Positions 1 to 6,279 of a stretch of DNA of 12,297 bases are shown one piece after another. The notes under the pieces are model-generated. The model saw nothing but the letters and a program-made list of their open reading frames with translations. It had not been told where the DNA came from and ran no database searches. Each line of letters opens with the position of its first letter. Positions within the stretch are counted from its first letter, which is position 1. The stretch covers positions 1 to 12,297 of the forward strand of contig CANPGX010000016.1 in assembly GCA_947573745.1 (NCBI GenBank). The letters are read 5' to 3'. The translations under genes and the position numbers were made by a program. This DNA is from an uncultured Erysipelotrichaceae bacterium (lineage in GTDB: Bacteria; Bacillota_I; Bacilli_A; Erysipelotrichales; Coprobacillaceae).

Positions 1-56
1 CGTTTTTGCGTTAAATGAGCTATTTAAGTTTTATTTACTCGTTACAGCCCCTTTTC

Positions 57-341
57 TTATTTTTCTTCCTTCTCTGTATATTCAACATCAATGATATCTG
101 AATTACCAGATTGATGATATTGATTTTGTGTCCGTTTTTGCTGTTGCCAATAAGGATCCTGATAACTTGTCATATCCTCCATAGCCCGATTAAACTCTTT
201 AACAGCCTTTTTTTGATGATAATAGAGATAGAGTCTAAAACCAATAAACAGTGCGCCTAAAACAATGATCAATGGCCAGAATAAATAAATGAGTGCAATT
301 GATATTAAAATAAAAATTAAATAATAGATAAATCCATTCAT
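57..341 (-). CDS. Small membrane protein of unknown function, last gene of the rapZ-whiA cluster
   Basis: A 94-residue protein I do not recognise as a named family. Residues about 5-39 form a very hydrophobic stretch that could make one long or two short membrane helices. A basic, Gln-rich cytoplasmic-looking tail follows (HQKKAVKEFNRAMED, then YWQQQKR), ending in an acidic motif, IIDVEYTEKEEK. The start ATG overlaps the stop of the XRE gene in an ATGA junction, and a strong AAGGAGG lies 7 nt upstream, so the start is secure and translation is probably coupled. Short proteins with one membrane segment and a 'VEY-E' tail occur in other bacteria (the Bacteroidetes DUF4834 type looks similar in layout), but I do not claim homology. 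Position suggests it is co-expressed with the XRE regulator; a membrane partner or sensor role would be pure inference. Confidence 0.8.
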   Translation of the reverse strand: MNGFIYYLIFILISIALIYLFWPLIIVLGALFIGFRLYLYYHQKKAVKEFNRAMEDMTSYQDPYWQQQKRTQNQYHQSGNSDIIDVEYTEKEEK

Positions 342-565
342 CTTTGATCCTCCTTAAACTGAAACAACTTAAACAATTCAATACCTAATCCTTTTGAAAG
401 TTGATCCATCGCCTTCAACGAGATATTTCTTCTACCACACTCAACATCAGATATATAATTTTTAGATAACTGACATCTAAAAGCCAGCTCTTCTTGTGAA
501 ATCATCCGATCATTTCTTAACTTTTTCAATTGTTTTCCAAAGCGTATCAAAATATCTTCTTTCAT
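338..565 (-). CDS. XRE-family helix-turn-helix transcriptional regulator
   Basis: A 75-residue protein that is essentially one HTH_3 (Cro/C1) domain. Residues about 8-60 carry the usual pattern: RFGKQLKKLRNDR, then the helix-turn-helix MISQEELAFRCQLSKNYISDVECGRR, then a helix running to LGIELFKLF. No effector domain is present, so it is a stand-alone DNA-binding protein of the SinR/immunity-repressor size class. The ATG overlaps the TGA of whiA (ATGA) and the gene's own TGA overlaps the next start, so it is translationally coupled on both sides. The nearest good Shine-Dalgarno (AAGGAG) is about 15 nt from the start, which is too far, supporting coupling. Target and signal are unknown; autoregulation of this operon is a natural hypothesis but nothing in the sequence shows it. 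Confidence 0.9.
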   Translation of the reverse strand: MKEDILIRFGKQLKKLRNDRMISQEELAFRCQLSKNYISDVECGRRNISLKAMDQLSKGLGIELFKLFQFKEDQR

Positions 566-1515
566 TGCTTTTCGTATAAACTCCTTAATAAACTCGCCTC
601 ATCATTCAATTTTTTAAAACGTCGATGTAATCCTGATTTACTTATGCTTTGACCATAAACTTTTTCATATTCCACAGATAATTCTAAAAGGTTCGTTTCT
701 GGATGTGCTAATCGAAGTAAGGCTACATGTTGCGTTTTTTCATCCAATTGCATCAAGTGATCATGTTCAATTAAAAACTGGATATCTTCTATCTGCTTTT
801 TACTGGTACTCAGTACCTTCATTTCATTAGCGATATCACAATTACCCAAACGATTTAAATTGTTGGAAAAATCGCGGTCAATTCTGGTCCCTTCAAAATA
901 TAAAACACTTTGATCTGTCCCGATAGCTCTTAAAAAGTCACCAATTTTCTCAGAAGCCTTGAGATAAACAATATGCTTGCCCCTACGTTTAATCATCTTA
1001 GCATTTAAAGCGTATTGATTCATTAAATATTGTAAAAATTGTGCCATTTTTTCATCACTGACACTCATTTCCAAATGATAGTTGGCTGTTTTAGGATCAT
1101 TGACACTCCCACTAGCTAAAAATGCCCCTGCTAAAAATGCACGACGACAACATTCTTTCCTAAGCAAGAGTTTTTCCATATCAGAAGGTTCATATTGACC
1201 TATGCCCATCATAAGATCATCTAAAATTTCCTTGGCTTTAGTGACCCTTAAATAATAAACATTATTCTTCTTTAACTTCATTTTTCTTGAGACAAGAAAT
1301 TCTATTTGGGGATGATAAAGTTCCTTTAATAACTTATGAATCTTAGAAGCAATCTTTGCATTTTCTGTTCTTAAAGATAGAGATAATCCTTGATAATTGA
1401 GGGATAACGTCCCATTTATCTTGATAAAAGAAGCCACAAGGGCTTTCGCACAACAATCTTCAAATTCATTAAACACAATTTCTTCTTTAACGCGTCTTGA
1501 AAATGAAACGACCAT
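562..1515 (-). CDS. whiA: WhiA-family DNA-binding protein
   Basis: WhiA is a conserved Gram-positive protein with an N-terminal LAGLIDADG homing-endonuclease-like fold and a C-terminal helix-turn-helix. It acts in sporulation septation in Streptomyces and in cell division or chromosome segregation in Bacillus. At 317 residues the length is normal. Hallmarks are the block CCRRAFLAGAFLASGSVND at residues 122-140, YHLEM at 146-150, NRLGNCDIANE at 221-231 and the HTH segment ISKSGLHRRFKKL at 291-303. The start ATG shares one base with the rapZ stop (TAATG). No purine-rich ribosome-binding site precedes it, so translation probably depends on termination-reinitiation from rapZ. The gene ends in an ATGA overlap with the XRE regulator. 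Adjacency to rapZ is conserved in Firmicutes, normally with yvcK between them; here yvcK is absent. Confidence 0.97.
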   Translation of the reverse strand: MVVSFSRRVKEEIVFNEFEDCCAKALVASFIKINGTLSLNYQGLSLSLRTENAKIASKIHKLLKELYHPQIEFLVSRKMKLKKNNVYYLRVTKAKEILDDLMMGIGQYEPSDMEKLLLRKECCRRAFLAGAFLASGSVNDPKTANYHLEMSVSDEKMAQFLQYLMNQYALNAKMIKRRGKHIVYLKASEKIGDFLRAIGTDQSVLYFEGTRIDRDFSNNLNRLGNCDIANEMKVLSTSKKQIEDIQFLIEHDHLMQLDEKTQHVALLRLAHPETNLLELSVEYEKVYGQSISKSGLHRRFKKLNDEASLLRSLYEKQ

Positions 1516-2366
1516 TAGTGGTTCGCATCGCGATGCAATTTATGTACTGGATACTTATTTGAATAATAAGAAGCAAAATAATTCGTTAACGTAACAGAAC
1601 GATGTTGTCCACCTGTACATCCAATACCAATCACTGCATGCATCCTTCCCTCTTGATCAAATTGATCTAAAAGATAATCTAAAGTTTTTGTCATGACTTG
1701 AATAAATGTTTGTGTCTCTTCCTTTTCCATGACCCAGTCATATAAATACTTATCATTTCCCGTATAATCTCTTAATTCTTCAATATAAAAGGGATTTGGC
1801 AAAAATCGTACATCTAATAAAATATCTGCATCTTTAGGAATACCATGTTTATAACCAAAAGATTCAAAGGTTACCCTAAAAGGTTCTTTGCCCCCCTTAA
1901 TAAAATAGCGTTCTAATAATGTTTGAAACGCATTAGGTCTCAAATGTCCTGTATCAATAGAAATATTGGCAAGCTGTTCAATAGGTTGTGCAATCTTACG
2001 TTCAAATTCAATGGCTTCTTGCAAACTAGCCGCTTTATTACTGATCAGCAACGGATGACTACGACGTGTCTGCTTATAGCGTGATAGTAAAGCTTCATCA
2101 TCGGCATCTAAAAAAACGATGGTCAGATGAATCCAATCAAGATTGATAAAAGTACGAATAGCCTGTATTGCATCATTTAAGCTCACTGCCATAGCCACTT
2201 TTGTATAACGTGCTGTATCTCTAAAAAGTTCTCCTAATTCATTAAATAATTCAATAGGACAATTATCGATACATTGATATTCTAAATTTTCAAAAACAGC
2301 CATAGCACTTGTTTTGCCAGCGCCAGACATTCCCGTTACAAAAACAAATTCCATTTTTTCTTCCAT
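1515..2366 (-). CDS. rapZ: RapZ/YvcJ-family RNase adapter and nucleotide-binding protein
   Basis: This family (RapZ in E. coli, YvcJ in Bacillus) binds nucleotides through an N-terminal P-loop. E. coli RapZ also guides RNase E to the GlmZ small RNA through its C-terminal domain; in Firmicutes the role is less clear (competence and cell-wall precursor links are reported). The 283-residue product shows Walker A TGMSGAGKT at residues 11-19, the YQCIDNCP motif that follows it, FLDADDEALLSRYKQTRRSHPL in the N-terminal domain, and the signature GIGCTGGQHRSV plus terminal HRD in the C-terminal domain. The frame stays open 26 codons further upstream, but ATG at 2366 is preceded by AAAGGTGGTGATC, a near-perfect Shine-Dalgarno, and starts just before the P-loop as in homologues. 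A TATAAT lies immediately upstream. It overlaps whiA by one base. Confidence 0.96.
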   Translation of the reverse strand: MEEKMEFVFVTGMSGAGKTSAMAVFENLEYQCIDNCPIELFNELGELFRDTARYTKVAMAVSLNDAIQAIRTFINLDWIHLTIVFLDADDEALLSRYKQTRRSHPLLISNKAASLQEAIEFERKIAQPIEQLANISIDTGHLRPNAFQTLLERYFIKGGKEPFRVTFESFGYKHGIPKDADILLDVRFLPNPFYIEELRDYTGNDKYLYDWVMEKEETQTFIQVMTKTLDYLLDQFDQEGRMHAVIGIGCTGGQHRSVTLTNYFASYYSNKYPVHKLHRDANH

Positions 2367-2382
2367 ATTGATCACCACCTTT

Positions 2383-2391
2383 ATTATACCA
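2383..2391 (-). promoter_or_regulatory. Possible extended -10 promoter element before rapZ
   Basis: On the minus strand the sequence TGGTATAAT (perfect -10 hexamer with a TG extension) lies in the 99-nt gap between ybaK and rapZ. No good -35 hexamer is found 16-18 bp upstream, which extended -10 promoters tolerate. A start about 7 nt downstream would fall inside the rapZ Shine-Dalgarno, giving a leader of roughly 10 nt. That is odd enough to keep the call modest. Confidence 0.4.
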
Positions 2392-2465
2392 TATTCTCCT
2401 ATGATAAGTGTACTTTTATGGAAGATATTCTCATGATAATCCAAAAATATAGATTCTTTATGAAT

Positions 2466-2948
2466 TTATTCAACAATGATTCTTTCAAAATGAATATCTA
2501 ATATTTTAGATAAATCTTCCGCCTTAAGTTTAAGAGTCACCCCGATTTTACCACCACTGATATAGATAAAGGGATATTGTAATGCTGTTTGATGCATATA
2601 TACAGGATAATTTTTCTTCATACCAATAGGACTACATCCCCCACGTACATATCCTGTTAAAGATAACAAATCACGCACATGAACAAGCTCTAATGACTTT
2701 TCATGTGTCAGTCTAGCAACTTCTTTAAGATGAAGTTCTTCATCAATAGGTAAAACAAAAACATAGTAACGTTTATTTTTTGAAACACACAACAATGTTT
2801 TAAAAGAACAAGCATGATCGTGTCCAAGAACATCTGCTGTATGTTTCCCATCAATAAACTGACCATCAGTTTCATAAGATTCTACTTCATAAGAAATATG
2901 ATGTTTATCTAATAAACGCATAGCGTTGGTCTTGATTTCTTTTTTCAT
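2466..2948 (-). CDS. ybaK: YbaK/EbsC-type Cys-tRNA(Pro)/Cys-tRNA(Cys) deacylase
   Basis: This trans-acting editing enzyme of the prolyl-tRNA synthetase INS-like superfamily hydrolyses Cys-tRNA(Pro), clearing mischarging by ProRS. The 160-residue product is the usual length. Visible hallmarks are the conserved lysine in CSFKTLL (K50, equivalent by alignment memory to the catalytic Lys of Haemophilus YbaK) and the family signature GYVRGGCSPIGMKK at residues 99-112, plus ISGGKIGVTLKLKAEDL near the C-terminus. The start ATG lies 3 nt after the stop of the upstream membrane-protein gene, with AAGGAG about 9 nt before it, so it appears to be the last gene of the moxR operon. No terminator is visible downstream before rapZ. 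Confidence 0.94.
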   Translation of the reverse strand: MKKEIKTNAMRLLDKHHISYEVESYETDGQFIDGKHTADVLGHDHACSFKTLLCVSKNKRYYVFVLPIDEELHLKEVARLTHEKSLELVHVRDLLSLTGYVRGGCSPIGMKKNYPVYMHQTALQYPFIYISGGKIGVTLKLKAEDLSKILDIHFERIIVE

Positions 2949-2951
2949 GTT

Positions 2952-4082
2952 TCAGTTCTCCTTAGGATAATAACGTTCTTTTTCATATAACTTACTTAAA
3001 TCCTGTAGCTTTTCTTTTTCTTCTTGTGGTAAGGCATTCAAATAAGTTCTTGGTGTATCATAGATTTTAAACATATAACCCTTTTTTATTTTTTTACGTA
3101 CTTCTTTACGATATACTTTTCTTATTTTAGAAAGATGTTCTTTTTTGTCACGAAATAACTTCTCATGCTCAATGGTTTCTATTTCTTGATAATAAGAAGG
3201 TCGCTCTTTTTTGATGATCAATGATTTTCTTTTCTTTTTCAAAAGATGATAAACCCAGCGTACAATCAAGATCACCACCACTATAAATAGCATTTGAAAA
3301 CCCCATTCTAAAATTTGCGGTATGCGTGCCTGTGTCGGTGCTATTTCAGTGATCTTGTCTAATGCTACAGAAGGCATTTTAATATCCATTTCTAGTTCTC
3401 CATCGACAAGCCAGGCTAAAAAATAGCCTACTATTCTACCCATCGTCAAGATACAGAATCCTAGAATCTGCTGAAAAATATAAGCAACAATCGTGAATAA
3501 TACTTTACATGTCAGGCTGACCCATTGATAAATCCAATGGATACATAAACTGATGAAAAGACTACTTGTTATCAAGATGCCTTGTATTTTAAACTTTTCT
3601 TTCGACTCTACACGCTCTTGATAAAATGTTTCTAGATTATCACTACATATCGCTAATAACCCAATCCCCCCATAACAAAACATATATTCGATATGAGTTT
3701 GGGGAAAATCTTGTTGGTATAAAGCAACACACAACCCTAATAATAGAGGTAAATAAACATCACGATATTCTATGTTGATGCTCTTTAATAAAGTATAGTA
3801 CAACATAAAAACCAGACTAGCATAATAAAGGATCAACCATAAACATGACCATTGTCCATGATAACTTGCGATAGAAGCAAATATTACCAAAATTATTTGG
3901 CAGAAAATAGAACGTTTTAAAGACCATGAATGTCTAAGTATAATATTCATCACAGTCATAACCATGACTGAGATTCCTAGAACCTGTATAGCTGGGATTT
4001 TCAATATCCCTTGCATAAAATAAACATAAACCACTAAAAAGAAAGCATATGTCCTTACATATTGTATCAACCAACGATTCAT
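2952..4082 (-). CDS. Polytopic membrane protein with DUF4129-like tail; transglutaminase domain absent
   Basis: A 376-residue integral membrane protein. About eight hydrophobic segments lie between residues 9 and 225, then a short extracytoplasmic-looking loop (about 226-258), a last strong helix (262-283), and a Lys/Glu-rich cytoplasmic tail. The tail ends with DTPRTYLNALPQEE (342-355) and LSKLYEKERYYP (362-373), the pattern I associate with the DUF4129 C-terminal domain of TgpA/YebA-type transglutaminases (TPxEY...LYExxRY). Those proteins are about 700 residues with a Cys-His-Asp catalytic domain between the last two membrane parts; only a short loop is present here. Gene order MoxR-DUF58-this gene matches the usual module. 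The ATG at 4082 forms an ATGA overlap with the DUF58 stop and has AGAGGAGGG 8 nt upstream; a 12-codon-longer start at 4118 is less likely. Confidence 0.78.
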   Translation of the reverse strand: MNRWLIQYVRTYAFFLVVYVYFMQGILKIPAIQVLGISVMVMTVMNIILRHSWSLKRSIFCQIILVIFASIASYHGQWSCLWLILYYASLVFMLYYTLLKSINIEYRDVYLPLLLGLCVALYQQDFPQTHIEYMFCYGGIGLLAICSDNLETFYQERVESKEKFKIQGILITSSLFISLCIHWIYQWVSLTCKVLFTIVAYIFQQILGFCILTMGRIVGYFLAWLVDGELEMDIKMPSVALDKITEIAPTQARIPQILEWGFQMLFIVVVILIVRWVYHLLKKKRKSLIIKKERPSYYQEIETIEHEKLFRDKKEHLSKIRKVYRKEVRKKIKKGYMFKIYDTPRTYLNALPQEEKEKLQDLSKLYEKERYYPKEN

Positions 4083-5179
4083 GGATGTATCCCTCCTCTT
4101 AATAAAAGATGTGGGCATGGTTTAAACGATGTTGACTGTGAAAAAACGACTAACGTTAAATGCACCCCTTTAGCTAACCAATACATGATCCAATCATCAG
4201 GAATATCATCATCGCATCGTGTTACGACAAAATATTGTGTCTCTCGAAAAGGAAAGCTTATTTCTTCTAAAAAGCATGGCATGCTCAAAGGCGTTTGTTG
4301 ATTCACACAAGAAATTTCATCTAAATAGGCACAATATTTCATATAAGAAGATGAAAAAGCGACTTGTTGATCATAGTAAATTTTTCCATAGCCATTGGTA
4401 TCAAAAGAAAAGTCGGCCTGTTTGACAAAGGCTTCCTGAATAAAACTGGCTGACCAAGAAACAGCTGTCTCAATGAAATCCGCTTCTTCTTGGGTCCATT
4501 TTGTAAGAGCAGGTACCGCTAAATAAAGGGCTACTGAAGGTTCACTCGTATACTCATATTGTTTGACTTGAATCTGTTGTGTCTTGGCTGTAGCTTTCCA
4601 ATCAATATCTTTTTGTGCATCAAAGCTTTGGTAGGGTCGTACACCATTAAAAAATAATGGATCTGGATGAATAAAGCGACGAACCACTTGCTGACCCGAT
4701 AATGACATATTGAATAAATTTTCCTCTAACGGCATCATTTTAGGATGAACCACTATAGAAGACATCACATCGTGTTGTAAAGAAACATGTTTTAACCCTA
4801 GTAAATCTACACAAGCAATCTGTAATCGTATATCATAATAACCTCTTTTAGAAGGCTTTAACTTAAAATAAAGCGATCTGCGTTGATAAGAAAATAATGT
4901 AAATGTTGCTTTAATCGTTCTTTGGTGAAAAAAACTTTCGTTTTTCTCTTCAAAATCAAAGGATTCAGGAATGACTAATGTGATATGGACAATAGGAAGA
5001 ATCATTCTTTTAGCATTAGTACATGTCACTTTCACCATGATTTCTTCATCAATTTCACATCTTTGAAAAATAGGTTCCATTTTGATCTCTAATTTCTTTA
5101 ATGCTCCTCTTTCAAAATAAAATAAATATCCTTGCAGAAGCAATAAAAATATAAAGACCATTAAAATAAAGAGAAACAT
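4079..5179 (-). CDS. DUF58 domain protein, MoxR partner
   Basis: DUF58 proteins are membrane-anchored, often vWA-like proteins encoded next to MoxR ATPases; their biochemical role is poorly defined but they are thought to be MoxR partners or clients acting at the envelope. The 366-residue product begins with one long or two short membrane helices (residues about 2-22). A beta-rich region follows, with the typical RGYYDI...DLLGL pattern (112-129), and the DUF58 signature GVRPYQSFDAQKDIDWKATA at 179-198 followed by QVKQYEYT. The C-terminal region is compatible with a degenerate vWA fold. The ATG lies 1 nt after the moxR stop with AGAGG just upstream, and the end overlaps the next gene by 4 nt (ATGA), so co-expression is very likely. 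Confidence 0.93.
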   Translation of the reverse strand: MFLFILMVFIFLLLLQGYLFYFERGALKKLEIKMEPIFQRCEIDEEIMVKVTCTNAKRMILPIVHITLVIPESFDFEEKNESFFHQRTIKATFTLFSYQRRSLYFKLKPSKRGYYDIRLQIACVDLLGLKHVSLQHDVMSSIVVHPKMMPLEENLFNMSLSGQQVVRRFIHPDPLFFNGVRPYQSFDAQKDIDWKATAKTQQIQVKQYEYTSEPSVALYLAVPALTKWTQEEADFIETAVSWSASFIQEAFVKQADFSFDTNGYGKIYYDQQVAFSSSYMKYCAYLDEISCVNQQTPLSMPCFLEEISFPFRETQYFVVTRCDDDIPDDWIMYWLAKGVHLTLVVFSQSTSFKPCPHLLLRGGIHP

Positions 5180-5180
5180 C

Positions 5181-6131
5181 TTAACCTCTGATAAAATCTT
5201 CTGTAGGCACAGGGATTTCTTCTAAAATATCTTTAAGGATCAATTGTGGCTGCTTTGCTTGATGATAAGAGAAACCATTTAATACAAGGCGATGAGCAAA
5301 GACGGGGATACATAAAGCCTGAATATCATCAGGAAGGACATGATCTCTTCCTTGAATCGCAGCATAAGCTTTTAAGCATTTGACCATGATCAAAGATGCA
5401 CGGGGAGAAATGCCTAAAGATAGACTGGCATGATGACGTGTACAATCAACAATTTGCAGTAAATAACGATAAAGATCCTCATGCATATAAACATGCTGCC
5501 ACTGCTTTTTTAAGTCGTTTAAGGTTTCCTTAGATAAGACAGCCTGAATATGTTCTAAAGGATCCTCATGTTCATGAAGCATCAGCATCGTCTGTTCTTG
5601 ATCTAGTGTTGGATATCCTAAAGACAAACACATTGTAAAACGATCTAATTGTGCTTCGGGTAATGGGTAGGTCCCTGTATTTTCTATAGGATTTTGTGTG
5701 GCCATCACAAAAAACGGTTCATTTAGGGCATAAGTAACCCCATCTACACTGACCTGCTTTTCTTCCATCGCCTCTAACAAACTTGATTGTGTTCTTGGTG
5801 ATGCACGGTTGATTTCATCAGCTAAGATAAAGGAAGAAAAAATAGGTCCTTTTTTAAATTTAAAATCTTCATCCTTAGGATGATACATATTGATACCCAA
5901 AATATCTGATGGTAATAAATCAGGAGTAAATTGAATACGTTTAAAATCAATATCTAATGATTTGGCCATCGTCTTGGCAAGTTTCGTCTTTCCTGTACCT
6001 GGTACATCTTCTAATAAAACGTTTCCTGAAACCAGTAAACATGTAAAAATGAGTTTACACGTTTCTTCTGCATTCACCATCACAAGAGAAACATTTTTCT
6101 CTAACTGTTCTATAGCTTCATATATTGTCAT
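5181..6131 (-). CDS. MoxR-family AAA+ ATPase
   Basis: MoxR ATPases are AAA+ chaperone-like proteins that mature or remodel partner complexes, commonly encoded with DUF58/vWA proteins. The 316-residue product has Walker A VPGTGKT (43-49), Walker B FILADEIN (101-108), sensor-1 region ATQNP (144-148), LPEAQLDRF with the likely arginine finger (157-165), and sensor-2 GISPRAS (240-246), all in the order and spacing of the family; length is normal. An in-frame TTG two codons earlier is only 2 nt from the Shine-Dalgarno AAAGGGGG, whereas ATG at 6131 is 8 nt away and was chosen. It is the first gene of the operon with DUF58, the DUF4129-tail membrane protein and ybaK. A promoter-like sequence lies about 30 nt upstream. 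Confidence 0.96.
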   Translation of the reverse strand: MTIYEAIEQLEKNVSLVMVNAEETCKLIFTCLLVSGNVLLEDVPGTGKTKLAKTMAKSLDIDFKRIQFTPDLLPSDILGINMYHPKDEDFKFKKGPIFSSFILADEINRASPRTQSSLLEAMEEKQVSVDGVTYALNEPFFVMATQNPIENTGTYPLPEAQLDRFTMCLSLGYPTLDQEQTMLMLHEHEDPLEHIQAVLSKETLNDLKKQWQHVYMHEDLYRYLLQIVDCTRHHASLSLGISPRASLIMVKCLKAYAAIQGRDHVLPDDIQALCIPVFAHRLVLNGFSYHQAKQPQLILKDILEEIPVPTEDFIRG

Positions 6132-6161
6132 ATCCAATACCCCCTTTATAATATTTCCACT

Positions 6162-6191
6162 ATTATATCATAAATTTATCTTTTTAGTTAA
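6162..6191 (-). promoter_or_regulatory. Likely sigma-A promoter of the moxR operon
   Basis: On the minus strand TTAACT (6191-6186; 4 of 6 matches to TTGACA), an 18-bp spacer and TATAAT (6167-6162) preceded by TGA (extended -10) lie upstream of moxR. The leader would be about 25 nt and include the AAAGGGGG ribosome-binding site. The element sits between the terminator of the DUF2207 gene and moxR, as expected for an independent operon. Confidence 0.65.
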
Positions 6192-6205
6192 AAATAATCT
6201 ATTTT

Positions 6206-6246
6206 ACAAACAAAAAGTCTTATAAGTTATATATCTTATAAGACTT
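6206..6246 (-). terminator. Rho-independent terminator after the lemA-DUF2207 unit
   Basis: A perfect 12-bp inverted repeat, AAGTCTTATAAG at 6215-6226 and CTTATAAGACTT at 6235-6246, encloses an 8-nt loop. Read on the minus strand it is followed by TTTTTGTTTG, an intrinsic-terminator tail. It lies 33 nt past the DUF2207 stop. A weaker 5-bp hairpin (GTCCT/AGGAC, 6256-6274) lies between. The stem is AT-rich but long. Confidence 0.8.
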
Positions 6247-6279
6247 AAATCTCATGTCCTATATTCTAAAGGACTTCTC

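Noticed and set aside
11..27. TTAAAT-5 nt-ATTTAA hairpin at the left edge
   Set aside because: Only a 6-bp AT stem, and on the minus strand it is not followed by a T run; not enough for a terminator of the rapZ-whiA operon. The first 56 nt hold nothing else I can call.
2367..2444. 26-codon N-terminal extension of rapZ
   Set aside because: It runs through a TATAAT and the strong AAAGGTGGTGATC ribosome-binding site, and homologues begin just before the P-loop.
2367..2465. Possible terminator between ybaK and rapZ
   Set aside because: I found no stable inverted repeat followed by T residues on the minus strand; read-through remains likely.
4083..4118. 12-codon-longer start for the membrane protein at 4118
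   Set aside because: The ATG at 4082 has an ideal AGAGGAGGG 8 nt upstream and forms an ATGA overlap with the DUF58 stop; the extension adds a charged stretch before the first helix.
5962..6225. 87-codon plus-strand open frame across the moxR start region
   Set aside because: Antisense to the conserved P-loop region of moxR and running through its promoter; no family features.
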